A DNA stretch of 64,000 nt from Pseudomonas koreensis (GTDB lineage Bacteria > Pseudomonadota > Gammaproteobacteria > Pseudomonadales > Pseudomonadaceae), in the NCBI RefSeq assembly GCF_012986595.1, contig NZ_JAAQYM010000003.1, forward strand, positions 682,001 to 746,000, read 5' to 3'. This document shows, piece by piece, positions 1-9,494 of the stretch (the first letter of the stretch is position 1; each line of letters starts with the position of its first letter). The translations under genes and the position numbers were made by a program. The notes under the pieces are model-generated. The model ran no database searches, was not told the DNA's origin, and was given only the letters and a program-made list of their open reading frames with translations.

Positions 1-8
1 TACACAGG

Positions 9-17
9 TTATCCACA
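9..17. promoter_or_regulatory. Perfect DnaA box
   Basis: TTATCCACA, an exact match to the classic DnaA box, just downstream of the plsC stop codon. It is the first of 14 exact copies found in the first 23 kb. Whether DnaA binds here is inferred, not shown. Confidence 0.6.
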
Positions 18-21
18 AAAA

Positions 22-801
22 TCAGACAGCCATCTGATCATTTGCCGCCGGGGCCTGTTGCGCCGGCGGCAGGGAACCCATTTCGCGCTGAGCCTGCTCG
101 TTCCAGGCTTGCACACGGTCGTTCAGATCGGCGATGGCGCGTGGCCCAGTGCCTTCGGCGTACATCGGCTCGCCGATAACCACGGTGATCACGCCCGGCT
201 GCTTGCCCCAGCCGATTTTCGGCCAGAACTTGCCGGCATTGTGTGCAATCGGCAGCACCGGAAGCGCCGCATTCACCGCCAACGCGCTGCCACTGCGGGA
301 AAACTTGCCGACGGTGCCGTAAGGAACGCGGGTGCCTTCAGGGAAGATCAATACCCAGACGTTATCCTTGAGCAGTTCATCGCCTTTGGCCGCGACTTGC
401 TTGAGCGCGGCTTTCGGGTTGTCGCGGTCAATCGCGATCGGCCGCAACATGGCCATCGCCCAGCCGAAGAACGGCACGTACAGCAATTCGCGCTTGAGCA
501 CCTGGCTCAAGGGCGAGAAATAAGCGGAGAGAAAGAACGTCTCCCAGGTGCTCTGGTGGTTCGATTGAATCACGCAGGGCCGGTCCGGCACGTTGTGCGC
601 GCCTTTGACCTCATAACGGATGCCGAGAAACACCTTGGTCAACCACAAGGCGCAACGGCACCAGTAGACATTGATAAAACGATAACGCGCCTTGAACGGC
701 AGAAAGGGCGCGATAAAAAAGCTCAGGCTGCACCACAGCAAGGCAGTGGTGCCCAGCAGAAGGTAAAAGAGAAAAATTCTGATGGCCTGCAGTATCGACA
801 T
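22..801 (-). CDS. plsC: 1-acyl-sn-glycerol-3-phosphate acyltransferase (PlsC/LptA/HdtS-like)
   Basis: Adds the second acyl chain to lysophosphatidic acid at the inner membrane, giving phosphatidic acid for phospholipid synthesis. The 259-residue product has an N-terminal hydrophobic segment (about residues 8-35), the acyltransferase block NHQSTWE (residues 81-87, an HX4E version of the usual HX4D) and FPEGTR (153-158) for glycerol-phosphate binding. I chose the ATG at 801 because the protein then starts MSILQ like relatives; an in-frame GTG at 846 would add 15 residues. It lies downstream of gmhB on the same strand. The homologue HdtS of P. fluorescens F113 was reported to direct acyl-homoserine lactone production, so a side role in signalling is possible but not visible here. 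Confidence 0.9.
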   Translation of the reverse strand: MSILQAIRIFLFYLLLGTTALLWCSLSFFIAPFLPFKARYRFINVYWCRCALWLTKVFLGIRYEVKGAHNVPDRPCVIQSNHQSTWETFFLSAYFSPLSQVLKRELLYVPFFGWAMAMLRPIAIDRDNPKAALKQVAAKGDELLKDNVWVLIFPEGTRVPYGTVGKFSRSGSALAVNAALPVLPIAHNAGKFWPKIGWGKQPGVITVVIGEPMYAEGTGPRAIADLNDRVQAWNEQAQREMGSLPPAQQAPAANDQMAV

Positions 802-883
802 GGCGACGTTTACCGTTACGGGCACTGCCCGACTGTTCAAGCGCACTCCCGATCAATCCCTGGTCAGGAACTTCAGAAGCGCT

Positions 884-1417
884 CTAGTTGTGGATAAGTT
901 CTGCGGCAATCGCCGCCAGATCGTCAAAAATCAGGGTGCCAACCGGCAGGTTTTTACTCTGAGTCTTTTCGCCTTTCCCGGTCTTTACCAAAACGGGCTG
1001 TGAATCGACGGCTTTGGCGGCCTCCAGGTCACCAAGGCTGTCGCCGACGAACCAGACATTCGTCAGCGCCACGTTGTAATGCGCCGCGATGGTTTTCAAC
1101 ATGCCCGGTTTCGGCTTGCGGCAATCGCAGCCTTCATCCGGCCCATGCGGGCAGTAAACGATCAGCCCGACCTCACCGCCCTGCTCCGCCACCAGCGTGC
1201 GCAAGCGCGCGTGCATGGCGTCGAGGGCGGCGAGGTCGTAGTAGCCGCGAGCAATGCCCGACTGGTTGGTAGCCACTGCCACCGTCCAGCCGGCCTTGCT
1301 CAACTGCGCAATCGCCTGGATCGAGCCGGGCAGCGGAATCCACTCCTCCACCGACTTGATGTAAGCGTCGGAGTCGTAATTGATCACTCCGTCCCGATCG
1401 AGAATCAGCAGTTTCAA
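884..1417 (-). CDS. gmhB: D-glycero-beta-D-manno-heptose 1,7-bisphosphate 7-phosphatase
   Basis: HAD-superfamily phosphatase that removes the 7-phosphate during synthesis of ADP-heptose for the lipopolysaccharide core. The 177-residue protein has the nucleophile motif DRDG (D7 and D9), the zinc loop C89-P-H91 ... C97-D-C99 typical of GmhB, and GDSLGD for magnesium binding. The family N-terminus MKLLILDRDG requires a TTG start at 1417. It is preceded by GAGGG, which overlaps the glyS stop codon, so translation is probably coupled to glyS. Longer upstream starts would run inside glyS and have no family support. A perfect DnaA box (889-897) overlaps the last codons. Confidence 0.88.
   Translation of the reverse strand: MKLLILDRDGVINYDSDAYIKSVEEWIPLPGSIQAIAQLSKAGWTVAVATNQSGIARGYYDLAALDAMHARLRTLVAEQGGEVGLIVYCPHGPDEGCDCRKPKPGMLKTIAAHYNVALTNVWFVGDSLGDLEAAKAVDSQPVLVKTGKGEKTQSKNLPVGTLIFDDLAAIAAELIHN
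889..897. promoter_or_regulatory. Perfect DnaA box at the end of gmhB
   Basis: TGTGGATAA (reverse complement of TTATCCACA) spans the last codons of gmhB, just inside its stop codon at 884-886. Part of the series described in the findings. Confidence 0.5.
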
Positions 1418-1427
1418 CAGCAGTCCC

Positions 1428-3482
1428 TCAACCCAGCAGCGAAATGTCGGCAACACCGAGGAACAGGCCACGCAGGCGCGCCAGCAGCGCGTAGCGGTTG
1501 GCCCGGACCTTGGCGTCTTCGGCATTGACCATGACGGCGTCGAAGAACGCGTCTACCGGCTCGCGCAGGGCAGCCAGACGCGCCAGCGATTCGTTGTACT
1601 GACGTGCTGCGGCCATTGGTTGCACCGCCTGATCCGCTTGCTGGATCGCCGAGTACAGCGAGAACTCGTTGGCGTTGTCGAAATACTTGGCTTCGACCAC
1701 GGTCGGCACCGAGCCTTCCACCTTGCTCAGCAGGTTCGACACACGCTTGTTGACCGCCGCCAGCGCTGCCGCTTCCGGCAGTTTGCGGAAGGCTTGTACC
1801 GCTTGTACACGCTGGTCGAAGTCCAGCGCCGAACCCGGCTTCAAGGCACGCACCGACAGGTAAGTCGCGACATCCACGCCTTCGTCTTCGTAACGCGCAC
1901 GCAGACGGTCGAAGATGAATTCCAGTACCGAATCGGACAGACCGGCAGCCTTGACCTTGGCACCGAACGCGGCCACGGCGAAATTCACAGCATCGTTCAG
2001 ATCGAGGTCGAGTTTTTTCTCGATCAGGATGCGCAGCACACCCAGTGCCGCACGGCGCAGGGCATACGGGTCCTTGCTGCCGGTTGGCAGCATGCCGATA
2101 CCGAAGATACCGACCAGGGTGTCGAGCTTGTCGGCGATCGCGACGGCCGCACCGGTCAGGGTCGCTGGCAGTTCGGCGCCGGCACCGCGTGGCATGTACT
2201 GCTCGTTGAGCGCCAGCGCGACGTCTTCCGGCTCGCCGTCATTGAGGGCGTAGTAGTAACCGGCGACACCTTGCATCTCCGGGAACTCGCCGACCATTTC
2301 GGTGGACAGGTCGCACTTCGACAGCAGGCCTGCACGGGCCGCCCACGAGGCGTTGCCGCCAATGCGCGCGGCGATGTACGCCGCCAGTTTCGAAACGCGC
2401 TCGGCCTTGTCGTAGACGCTGCCGAGTTTTTCCTGGAACACCACGTTCTGCAGGCGCAGGTTGAAGTCTTCGAGCTTCTGCTTCTTGTCTTGCTTGAAGA
2501 AGAACTCGGCGTCGGTCAGGCGTGGGCGAACCACTTTCTCGTTACCGGCGATGATCTGCTGCGGGTCTTTGCTTTCGATGTTGGCGACGGTGATGAACCG
2601 TGGCAGCAACTTGCCGTCGGCATCCAGCAGGCAGAAGTACTTCTGGTTGTCCTGCATGGTGGTGATCAGCGCTTCCTGCGGCACGTCGAGGAAGCGTTCC
2701 TCGAACGAGCACACCAGCGGCACCGGCCATTCAACCAGCGCGGTCACTTCGTCGAGCAGTGCCGGCGGCACGATTGCCGTGCCTTCCTGACGGGTGGCCA
2801 GCTCTTCGGTGCGCTTGCTGATGATCTCGCGACGCTCGTTGGCGTCGGCCAGGACATAAGCGGCACGCAGGTCGGCCAGATAGCTCGATGGCGAACCGAT
2901 GAGCACGCTTTCCGGGTGGTGGAAGCGGTGACCACGGGAATCACGGCCAGCCTTCTGGGCGAGGATGGTGCAGTCGATGACCTGGTCACCGAGCAGCATC
3001 ACCAGCCACTGGGTCGGACGCACGAACTCTTCCTTGCGAGCACCCCAACGCATGCGTTTCGGGATCGGCAGGTCGTTCAGCGAATCTTCGACGATGGTCG
3101 GCAGCAGGCTCGCGGTCGGTTTGCCGGCGATGTTCTGGCTGTAGCGCAGTTTCGGACCGCTCTGGTCGATTTCGCTCAGCTCGACGCCACACTTCTTGGC
3201 AAAACCCAGGGCAGCCTGAGTCGGGTTGCCTTCGGCATCGAACGCCGCCTGACGCGGCGGGCCGTCGAGGTTGATGCTGCGATCCGGTTGCTGGGTGGCC
3301 AGCGCAGTGATCAGCACGGCCAGACGACGCGGTGCGGCGTAGACGGTTTTGCTCTCGTAGCTCAGGCCGGCAGCTTGCAGGCCCTTGTCGATACCGGCGA
3401 GGAACGCTTCAGCCAGGGTGTTCAGGGCTTTGGGTGGCAGTTCTTCGGTGCCCAGTTCAACCAGAAAATCTTGCGCACTCAT
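1428..3482 (-). CDS. glyS: Glycine--tRNA ligase beta subunit
   Basis: Beta subunit of the bacterial-type tetrameric glycyl-tRNA synthetase; it binds tRNA-Gly and is needed with GlyQ to charge it. The 684-residue length and the N-terminus [20 protein letters not shown] are those of the family, and the C-terminal part carries the anticodon-binding region. The start codon overlaps the glyQ stop by four bases (ATGA), so the two subunits are translationally coupled, as expected for a stoichiometric complex. gmhB follows 10 bases after its stop codon. Confidence 0.97.
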   Translation of the reverse strand: MSAQDFLVELGTEELPPKALNTLAEAFLAGIDKGLQAAGLSYESKTVYAAPRRLAVLITALATQQPDRSINLDGPPRQAAFDAEGNPTQAALGFAKKCGVELSEIDQSGPKLRYSQNIAGKPTASLLPTIVEDSLNDLPIPKRMRWGARKEEFVRPTQWLVMLLGDQVIDCTILAQKAGRDSRGHRFHHPESVLIGSPSSYLADLRAAYVLADANERREIISKRTEELATRQEGTAIVPPALLDEVTALVEWPVPLVCSFEERFLDVPQEALITTMQDNQKYFCLLDADGKLLPRFITVANIESKDPQQIIAGNEKVVRPRLTDAEFFFKQDKKQKLEDFNLRLQNVVFQEKLGSVYDKAERVSKLAAYIAARIGGNASWAARAGLLSKCDLSTEMVGEFPEMQGVAGYYYALNDGEPEDVALALNEQYMPRGAGAELPATLTGAAVAIADKLDTLVGIFGIGMLPTGSKDPYALRRAALGVLRILIEKKLDLDLNDAVNFAVAAFGAKVKAAGLSDSVLEFIFDRLRARYEDEGVDVATYLSVRALKPGSALDFDQRVQAVQAFRKLPEAAALAAVNKRVSNLLSKVEGSVPTVVEAKYFDNANEFSLYSAIQQADQAVQPMAAARQYNESLARLAALREPVDAFFDAVMVNAEDAKVRANRYALLARLRGLFLGVADISLLG

Positions 3483-4432
3483 TGTGCAGCCTCCAGCTTG
3501 GCCAGTACTTCGTCACGCAGGTCCGGGGTCGCCATCGGGAAGCCCAGCTTGGCGCGGGCCAGCAGGTAGGCTTGCGCAACGGAACGCGCCAGGGTGCGTA
3601 CGCGCAGAATGTATTGCTGACGCGCGGTCACCGAGATCGCCCGGCGCGCATCCAGCAGGTTGAAGGTGTGCGACGCCTTCAGAACCATTTCGTAGCTCGG
3701 CAGCGGCAGCGGCTGGTCGAGTTCGATCAGGCGCTTGGCTTCGCTTTCATAGAAGTCGAACAGTTCGAACAGTTTGTCGACGTTGGCGTGTTCGAAGTTG
3801 TAGGTGGACTGCTCCACTTCGTTCTGGTGGAACACGTCGCCGTAGGTCACCTTGCCGAACGGACCGTCAGCCCAGACCAGGTCGTAGACCGAGTCAACGC
3901 CTTGCAGGTACATGGCCAGACGCTCGAGACCGTAGGTGATCTCACCGGTGACCGGGTAGCACTCGATGCCGCCCGCCTGCTGGAAGTAGGTGAACTGGGT
4001 CACTTCCATGCCGTTGAGCCAGACTTCCCAGCCCAGACCCCAGGCGCCGAGGGTCGGCGATTCCCAGTTGTCTTCGACGAAGCGAATGTCGTGGACCAGC
4101 GGGTCCAGGCCGACATGCTTGAGGGAGCCCAGGTACAGTTCCTGGAAGTTGTCCGGGTTCGGCTTCAGCACCACCTGGAACTGATAGTAGTGCTGCAGAC
4201 GGTTCGGGTTTTCCCCGTAGCGGCCGTCAGTCGGACGGCGGCTTGGCTGCACGTACGCGGCGTTCCAGGTTTCCGGGCCGATGGCGCGCAGGAAGGTCGC
4301 GGTGTGGAAAGTGCCGGCGCCTACTTCCATATCGTAGGGCTGAAGTACCACACAACCTTGCTCGGCCCAGTATTGCTGGAGCGCGAGGATCAAGTCTTGG
4401 AAGGTACGCACGGCTGGCGTAGGCTGGCTCAC
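3479..4432 (-). CDS. glyQ: Glycine--tRNA ligase alpha subunit
   Basis: Catalytic class II subunit that activates glycine and transfers it to tRNA-Gly with GlyS. The 317-residue protein begins [20 protein letters not shown], matching family N-termini. This fixes a GTG start at 4432, preceded by AGGTGA at about six bases. An upstream in-frame ATG at 4564 would add 44 residues with no family match, and would overlap the divergent gene tag. Strongly conserved family stretches include [20 protein letters not shown] and [18 protein letters not shown]. glyQ is first in the glyQ-glyS-gmhB-plsC series of same-strand genes. Confidence 0.97.
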   Translation of the reverse strand: MSQPTPAVRTFQDLILALQQYWAEQGCVVLQPYDMEVGAGTFHTATFLRAIGPETWNAAYVQPSRRPTDGRYGENPNRLQHYYQFQVVLKPNPDNFQELYLGSLKHVGLDPLVHDIRFVEDNWESPTLGAWGLGWEVWLNGMEVTQFTYFQQAGGIECYPVTGEITYGLERLAMYLQGVDSVYDLVWADGPFGKVTYGDVFHQNEVEQSTYNFEHANVDKLFELFDFYESEAKRLIELDQPLPLPSYEMVLKASHTFNLLDARRAISVTARQQYILRVRTLARSVAQAYLLARAKLGFPMATPDLRDEVLAKLEAAQ

Positions 4433-4513
4433 GAAATTCACCTGTTTCTTGGGCTGCGATTTAAAGAGCGGGAGTATACCCGATTCAGTCGCACCTCCAC
4501 CCCCTGGAGCCTT

Positions 4514-5071
4514 ATGCCACGCTGCTTTTGGTGTACCGAAGATCCGTTGTACATGGCTTATCACGATCAGGAGTGGGGCACGCCGCTACGCGATGCGCAG
4601 GGTTTGTTCGAGTTGCTTTTGCTCGAAGGGTTCCAGGCCGGGCTGTCGTGGATCACCGTGCTGCGCAAACGCGAGCGCTACCGCGAGGTGTTGTACGGCT
4701 TCGACGTGCAGCGTGTGGCGCAGATGAGTGACGCGGAAATCGCCGAACTGATGCTCGATCCGGGGATCATCCGCAACCGTCTCAAACTCAATGCCGCCCG
4801 CCGTAATGCGCAAGCCTGGCTGTCGTTGGAAGACCCGGTGGCATTCCTCTGGTCGTTCGTCGGCGGCAAGCCGATCATCAATCATTTCAAGGATCGCAGC
4901 GAAGTCCCGGCGATCACCCCCGAAGCGCTGGCGATGAGCAAAGCCCTGAAAAAGGCCGGTTTCACCTTCGTCGGCCCGACCATTTGCTACGCGCTGATGC
5001 AGGCCTCGGGCATGGTCATGGATCACACCCAGGACTGCGACCGCTACGCGCAGCTCGTCAACGGCGGTTAG
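4514..5071 (+). CDS. tag: DNA-3-methyladenine glycosylase I
   Basis: Base-excision repair enzyme that removes 3-methyladenine from alkylated DNA. The 185-residue protein has the HhH-GPD-like fold of Tag and its structural zinc ligands: C4 and H17 near the N-terminus, and H171 and C175 (DHTQDC) near the C-terminus, with the known spacing. The ATG at 4514 is preceded by GGAG and gives the family start MPRCFWC. It is divergent from glyQ, with 81 bases between the two starts that must hold both promoters. lpxL follows 40 bases downstream on the same strand. Confidence 0.95.
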   Translation: MPRCFWCTEDPLYMAYHDQEWGTPLRDAQGLFELLLLEGFQAGLSWITVLRKRERYREVLYGFDVQRVAQMSDAEIAELMLDPGIIRNRLKLNAARRNAQAWLSLEDPVAFLWSFVGGKPIINHFKDRSEVPAITPEALAMSKALKKAGFTFVGPTICYALMQASGMVMDHTQDCDRYAQLVNGG

Positions 5072-5111
5072 AATGACCGCCTCGCGCACAGCACAAGATC
5101 AGGAGTGACCT

Positions 5112-5999
5112 GTGGAAAAGTTTAAAGGCGCCTTGCTGGTAGGCGCTCTGCGGCTGTTTGCCCTGCTGCCATGGCGGGCTGTACAGGCCGTGGGTTCGGC
5201 GATCGGCTGGATCATGTGGAAAACCCCCAACCGTTCCCGCGACGTGGTGCGGATCAACCTCGCCAAATGTTTTCCACAGATGGACCCAGCCGAGCGCGAG
5301 CGTCTGGTCGGCCAGAGCCTCAAAGACATCGGCAAGTCCCTGACCGAAAGCGCCTGCGCGTGGATCTGGCCGGCGCAGCGCTCGATCGATCTGGTGCGCG
5401 AAGTTGAAGGACTCGACATCCTCAAGGATGCGCTGGCCTCGGGCAAAGGCGTGGTCGGCATCACCAGCCACCTGGGCAACTGGGAAGTGCTCAACCACTT
5501 CTATTGCAGCCAGTGCAAACCGATCATTTTCTACCGTCCGCCGAAGCTCAAGGCGGTGGATGAATTGCTGCGCAAACAACGCGTGCAACTGGGCAACAAA
5601 GTCGCCGCGTCGACCAAGGAAGGCATCCTCAGCGTCATCAAGGAAGTGCGCAAGGGTGGTGCAGTGGGCATCCCCGCTGACCCGGAACCGGCCGAATCCG
5701 CCGGGATCTTTGTGCCGTTCTTCGCGACTCAGGCGCTGACCAGCAAATTCGTGCCGAACATGCTCGCCGGCGGCAAAGCGGTCGGGGTGTTCCTTCATGC
5801 CCTGCGCCTGCCGGACGGTTCCGGATACAAAGTGATCCTCGAGGCGGCGCCAGAGGCCATGTACAGCACCGATACCGCAGAGTCCTGCGCGGCGATGAGC
5901 AAAGTGGTCGAGCGCTATGTGGCGGCGTATCCGAGCCAGTACATGTGGAGCATGAAGCGCTTCAAGAAACGTCCGCCGGGCGAAGCACGCTGGTACTGA
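5112..5999 (+). CDS. lpxL: Lipid A lauroyl-type acyltransferase (LpxL/HtrB family)
   Basis: Inner-membrane late acyltransferase that adds a secondary fatty acid to lipid A. The 295-residue protein has an N-terminal hydrophobic segment and the family catalytic motif H120-LGNW-E125 (HX4E). The start is GTG at 5112 with AGGAG about seven bases upstream. It is the counterpart of P. aeruginosa PA0011 (one of two HtrB paralogues, from memory), so which acyl position it modifies cannot be read from sequence alone. It lies 40 bases after tag and may share its transcript. Confidence 0.88.
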   Translation: MEKFKGALLVGALRLFALLPWRAVQAVGSAIGWIMWKTPNRSRDVVRINLAKCFPQMDPAERERLVGQSLKDIGKSLTESACAWIWPAQRSIDLVREVEGLDILKDALASGKGVVGITSHLGNWEVLNHFYCSQCKPIIFYRPPKLKAVDELLRKQRVQLGNKVAASTKEGILSVIKEVRKGGAVGIPADPEPAESAGIFVPFFATQALTSKFVPNMLAGGKAVGVFLHALRLPDGSGYKVILEAAPEAMYSTDTAESCAAMSKVVERYVAAYPSQYMWSMKRFKKRPPGEARWY

Positions 6000-6026
6000 G
6001 CTGGATTCAACGATATTGGCATGATC

Positions 6027-6057
6027 TGTGGATAACCTTGCGTCGAGGTTATCCACA
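6027..6057. repeat. Inverted pair of perfect DnaA boxes
   Basis: TGTGGATAACC (6027-6037) and GGTTATCCACA (6047-6057) form a perfect 11-bp inverted repeat around a 9-base centre. Each arm holds an exact DnaA box. It lies between lpxL and the PilZ gene, 24 bases before the PilZ start codon. It could be a double DnaA site, an RNA hairpin in the leader, or both. Confidence 0.7.
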
Positions 6058-6081
6058 ACGTTCATTCAAGGGCGCAAGAAG

Positions 6082-6321
6082 ATGTCCGAACACCGCAAGT
6101 CGTTTCGCATCAAGATCACCCACGACAGCTTTGGCGAATGCCTTGGCCAGACGCGCAATCTGTCGGCCACCGGGGTGTATGTCGAGCATCCGCGCCTGGC
6201 TTCGCTGCCCAAGGGCGCAGTGGTTTATGGCCAGGTGCAGGGTTTACCCACAGGTGCGCCACGGGTGCGGATGGAAGTGGTGACGGTGGATGCCGACGGC
6301 ATCGGTCTTCGCTACCTTTGA
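6082..6321 (+). CDS. PilZ-domain protein, probable c-di-GMP receptor
   Basis: A 79-residue single-domain PilZ protein. The c-di-GMP binding signature is visible: an arginine pair in HRKSFR near the N-terminus and NLSATG (the D/N-x-S-x-x-G motif) about 20 residues later. The ATG at 6082 puts the binding motif at the N-terminus as usual. An upstream in-frame start at 6028 would translate through the DnaA-box inverted repeat and is less likely. No output domain is attached, so it probably acts by binding a partner protein, which is not identifiable here. The TPR gene converges on it with one base between the stops. Confidence 0.85.
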   Translation: MSEHRKSFRIKITHDSFGECLGQTRNLSATGVYVEHPRLASLPKGAVVYGQVQGLPTGAPRVRMEVVTVDADGIGLRYL

Positions 6322-6322
6322 C

Positions 6323-6637
6323 TTACTGCGCCTGACGGTCGAGCTTCTTCAGAAACACCGTCATTTCCTTTTCCGCTTGCTTGTCGCCATGGGCGCGGGC
6401 GGCGTCCAGACCTTGTTCCCATGCCTGTCGCGCGGCGGCGTGATCGCCCAGCGCCTGCTGCGCCTTGCCCAGCAGTTTCCACGCGGCCGAGTACTTCGGA
6501 TCGAAGGCTACGCAGTGCTGAAAATGCTCGGCTGCCTTGGCGTTCTCCCCCAGGTCCAGATAACCCTTGCCCAGGCCGAAGCGCAGCAAGGCGTTATCCA
6601 CACCCTTGGCGAGCATTTTTTCCAGGGATTCGAGCAT
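6323..6637 (-). CDS. Small tetratricopeptide-repeat protein
   Basis: 104 residues with about two TPR helical pairs: residues 14-47 contain ALLRFGLGKGYLDLGE...AAEHFQHCVAFDP and the next block AAWKLLGKAQQALGDHAAARQAW follows the TPR pattern. No signal peptide or membrane segment, so probably a cytoplasmic adaptor. It converges with the PilZ gene (one base between stop codons). Its partner is unknown. A perfect DnaA box (6594-6602) lies within its N-terminal codons. Confidence 0.8.
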   Translation of the reverse strand: MLESLEKMLAKGVDNALLRFGLGKGYLDLGENAKAAEHFQHCVAFDPKYSAAWKLLGKAQQALGDHAAARQAWEQGLDAARAHGDKQAEKEMTVFLKKLDRQAQ

Positions 6638-6692
6638 GGGGGGGATTCCTTTCTTGGGAGTGTCAGGTGTTGATGGGGGGTATTGAGACCGC

Positions 6693-6760
6693 CTTCGCGA
6701 GCAGGCTCGCTCCCACAGGGGAAACGCATTCCAAATGTGGGAGCGAGCCTGCTCGCGAAG
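6693..6760. repeat. REPIN, TGTGGGAGC class
   Basis: Two 25-bp arms (6693-6717 and 6736-6760) are perfect inverted repeats, CTTCGCGAGCAGGCTCGC... facing its complement, around 18 bases. It is a paired REP element typical of P. fluorescens-group intergenic DNA, placed between the TPR gene and trkA. Confidence 0.85.
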
Positions 6761-6784
6761 GGGCCTGTGCCGTCAGCGTAAACC

Positions 6785-8161
6785 TCAGAAGAAGCTCAGC
6801 CCCACATGAAACAGCTTCTCCACATCGCGAATATGCTTTTTATCCACAAGGAACAGAATCACATGGTCGCCGGTTTCGATCACCGTGTCGTCGTGGGCGA
6901 TGATCACTTCTTCGTTGCGAATGATCGCGCCAATCGTGCTGCCCGGCGGCAGGCCGATTTTTTCGATGGGCCGGCCGATGACTTTGCTCGACTTTGCATC
7001 ACCGTGGGCAATCGCCTCGATGGCCTCCGCCGCGCCCCGACGCAATGAGTGCACGCTGACGATGTCGCCACGGCGGACGTGAGCGAGCAAGGTGCCGATG
7101 GTCGCCAGTTGCGGGCTGATGGCGATGTCGATGTCGCCGCCCTGAATCAGATCGACGTAGGCCGGGTTGTTGATGATCGTCATGACCTTCTTCGCCCCCA
7201 GCCGTTTGGCCAGCAGCGACGACATGATGTTGGCCTCGTCATCGTTGGTCAGCGCGAGGAAGATGTCGGCGTCGGCAATGTTCTCTTCCAGCAGCAGGTC
7301 GCGGTCCGACGCGCTGCCCTGCAGCACCACGGTGCTGTCGAGGGTGTCGGAGAGATAGCGGCAGCGTGCCGGGTTCATCTCGATGATCTTCACCTGGTAG
7401 CGGCTTTCGATGGCCTCGGCCAGGCGTTCACCGATCTGCCCGCCGCCGGCGATGACGATGCGCTTGTAGGTTTCGTCGAGGCGGCGCATTTCGCTCATCA
7501 CTGCGCGAATATTCTCGCGGGCGGCGATGAAGAAGACTTCGTCATCGGCCTCGATCACCGTATCGCCCTGGGGCAGGATCGGCCGGTCACGGCGGAAAAT
7601 CGCCGCGACACGCGTCTCGACATTCGGCATGTGCTCGCGCAACTGACGCAGTTGCTGACCCACCAGCGGCCCGCCGTAATACGCGCGCACCGCCACCAGT
7701 TGCGCCTGGCCTTCGGCGAAGTCGATCACTTGCAGCGCGCCCGGATGCTGGATCAGGCGCTTGATGTAGTTGGTCACCACTTGCTCGGGGCTGATCAGCA
7801 CGTCGACCGGAATCGCTTCGTTCTGGAACAGCTGCTCCTCGCGATTGAGGTAGGACGCTTCGCGCACCCGGGCGATCTTGGTCGGGGTGTGGAACAGGGT
7901 GTGGGCGACCTGGCAGGCGACCATGTTGGTCTCGTCGCTGTTGGTCACCGCCACCAGCATGTCGGCATCGTCGGCGCCGGCCTGGCGCAGCACCGACGGC
8001 AGCGAGCCGCGACCCTGAATGGTGCGGATGTCGAGACGGTCGCCGAGATCGCGCAGGCGTTCGCCGTCGGTGTCGACCACGGTGATGTCGTTGGCTTCGC
8101 TCGCCAAGTGTTCGGCCAGCGAACCGCCGACCTGTCCCGCACCGAGGATGATGATTTTCAT
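6785..8161 (-). CDS. trkA: Trk system potassium uptake regulatory protein
   Basis: Cytoplasmic NAD(H)-binding regulator that gates the TrkH/TrkG potassium channel. The 458-residue protein has two tandem RCK units, each with a Rossmann domain and a TrkA-C domain. The nucleotide loops are [14 protein letters not shown] (from residue 7) and [13 protein letters not shown] (about 235). It starts at ATG 8161, 22 bases after the rsmB stop, as the likely last gene of an fmt-rsmB-trkA unit. The TrkH channel gene is not in the window. Confidence 0.95.
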   Translation of the reverse strand: MKIIILGAGQVGGSLAEHLASEANDITVVDTDGERLRDLGDRLDIRTIQGRGSLPSVLRQAGADDADMLVAVTNSDETNMVACQVAHTLFHTPTKIARVREASYLNREEQLFQNEAIPVDVLISPEQVVTNYIKRLIQHPGALQVIDFAEGQAQLVAVRAYYGGPLVGQQLRQLREHMPNVETRVAAIFRRDRPILPQGDTVIEADDEVFFIAARENIRAVMSEMRRLDETYKRIVIAGGGQIGERLAEAIESRYQVKIIEMNPARCRYLSDTLDSTVVLQGSASDRDLLLEENIADADIFLALTNDDEANIMSSLLAKRLGAKKVMTIINNPAYVDLIQGGDIDIAISPQLATIGTLLAHVRRGDIVSVHSLRRGAAEAIEAIAHGDAKSSKVIGRPIEKIGLPPGSTIGAIIRNEEVIIAHDDTVIETGDHVILFLVDKKHIRDVEKLFHVGLSFF

Positions 8162-8183
8162 CCAGTCACTCCGTTGAATCCGT

Positions 8184-9494
8184 TTAGCCGCGCGCGGCAG
8201 CGATCTTGATCAGCTTGGCGTAGTAGAACCCGTCATGGCCGCCCTGTTGGGCCAGCAATTGGCGACCATGGGGCTGTTTGATCCCGGCGGTGGTCGCCAG
8301 ATCCAGTTCGCGGGCACCCGGCGTGCGCTCGAGGAACGCGGCGATGACCTCGGTGTTCTCGGTCGGCAAGGTCGAGCAGGTGGCGTACAGCAGGATCCCG
8401 CCCACTTCGAGGGTTTTCCACAGAGCGTCGAGCAACTCGCCTTGCAGTTGCGCGAGGGCGACGATGTCGTCCGGCTGACGGGTCAGCTTGATGTCCGGAT
8501 GGCGGCGGATCACTCCGGTGGCCGAGCATGGCGCATCGAGCAGGATGCGCTGGAACGGTTTGCCGTCCCACCACGCTGCGGTATCGCGTCCGTCGGCAGC
8601 GATCAGTTCGGCGCTCAGGCCCAATCGCTCAAGGTTTTCCTTTACGCGCACCAGACGCTTGGCTTCCAGATCCACTGCCACCACGCCGGCCAGCGCCGGT
8701 TCGGCCTCGAGGATGTGGCAGGTCTTTCCGCCCGGAGCGCAACAGGCGTCGAGCACGCGCTGACCCGGCGCCAGATCGAGCAGATCGGCGGCCAGTTGCG
8801 CGGCTTCGTCCTGCACGCTGATCCAGCCTTCGGCAAAACCCGGCAGGCTGCGCACGTCGGCGGCGGCGTCGAGGACGATGCCGTCGCGGCTGTAGACACA
8901 CGGCGTGGCGGCGATGCCGGCCTCGCTGAGCAAGCCGAGGTAGGCGTCGCGGCTGTGATGGCGGCGGTTGACCCGCAGGATCATCGGCGGATGCGCGTTA
9001 TTCGCGGCGCAGATCGCTTCCCATTGCTCCGGCCAGAAAGCCTTCAGGGATTTTTGCAGCCAGCGCGGGTGAGCGGTGCGTACCACCGGATCGCGCTCCA
9101 GCTCGGCGAAAATCGTCTCGCTTTCACGCTGGGCGTTGCGCAGCACGGCGTTGAGCAAACCCTTGGCCCACGGTTTTTTCAGCTTGTCGGCGCAACCGAC
9201 GGTTTCGCCGATGGCGGCGTGCGGCGGCACACGGGTGTAGAGCAATTGATAGAGGCCGACCAGTAGCAACGCTTCGACATCGGCGTCAGCCGCCTTGAAC
9301 GGCTTTTGCAGCAGCTTTTCGGCCAGTGCCGACAGGCGTGGCTGCCAGCGCGCGGTGCCGAACGCCAGATCCTGGGTGAAACCGCGATCACGGTCTTCGA
9401 CCTTGTCCAGTTGCGTGGGCAGCGAACTGTTCAGCGATGCCTTGCCGCTGAGGACGGCGGCGAGTGCCTTGGCGGCGGCCAGACGCGGATTCAT
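8184..9494 (-). CDS. rsmB: 16S rRNA (cytosine967-C5)-methyltransferase
   Basis: SAM-dependent enzyme methylating C967 of 16S rRNA. The 436-residue protein has an N-terminal NusB-like RNA-binding domain (about 1-140) and a C-terminal Rossmann methyltransferase domain. It shows [10 protein letters not shown] (SAM binding), DAPCSATG (motif IV, PC) and TCST (motif VI catalytic cysteine). Its start overlaps the fmt stop by four bases (ATGA), so the two are coupled. trkA follows. Confidence 0.95.
   Translation of the reverse strand: MNPRLAAAKALAAVLSGKASLNSSLPTQLDKVEDRDRGFTQDLAFGTARWQPRLSALAEKLLQKPFKAADADVEALLLVGLYQLLYTRVPPHAAIGETVGCADKLKKPWAKGLLNAVLRNAQRESETIFAELERDPVVRTAHPRWLQKSLKAFWPEQWEAICAANNAHPPMILRVNRRHHSRDAYLGLLSEAGIAATPCVYSRDGIVLDAAADVRSLPGFAEGWISVQDEAAQLAADLLDLAPGQRVLDACCAPGGKTCHILEAEPALAGVVAVDLEAKRLVRVKENLERLGLSAELIAADGRDTAAWWDGKPFQRILLDAPCSATGVIRRHPDIKLTRQPDDIVALAQLQGELLDALWKTLEVGGILLYATCSTLPTENTEVIAAFLERTPGARELDLATTAGIKQPHGRQLLAQQGGHDGFYYAKLIKIAAARG

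Noticed and set aside
1..21. Part of the replication origin
   Set aside because: One DnaA box at the edge is not enough. In Pseudomonas oriC lies on the other side of dnaA-gyrB, so it is outside the window.
1380..3569. Long plus-strand reading frame opposite glyS
   Set aside because: It mirrors glyS on the other strand; GC-rich codon bias opens such antisense frames. The glyS protein is fully conserved and the mirror has no family features.
7049..8209. 386-codon plus-strand frame opposite trkA
   Set aside because: Antisense to trkA, whose motifs are intact. No independent evidence of coding.
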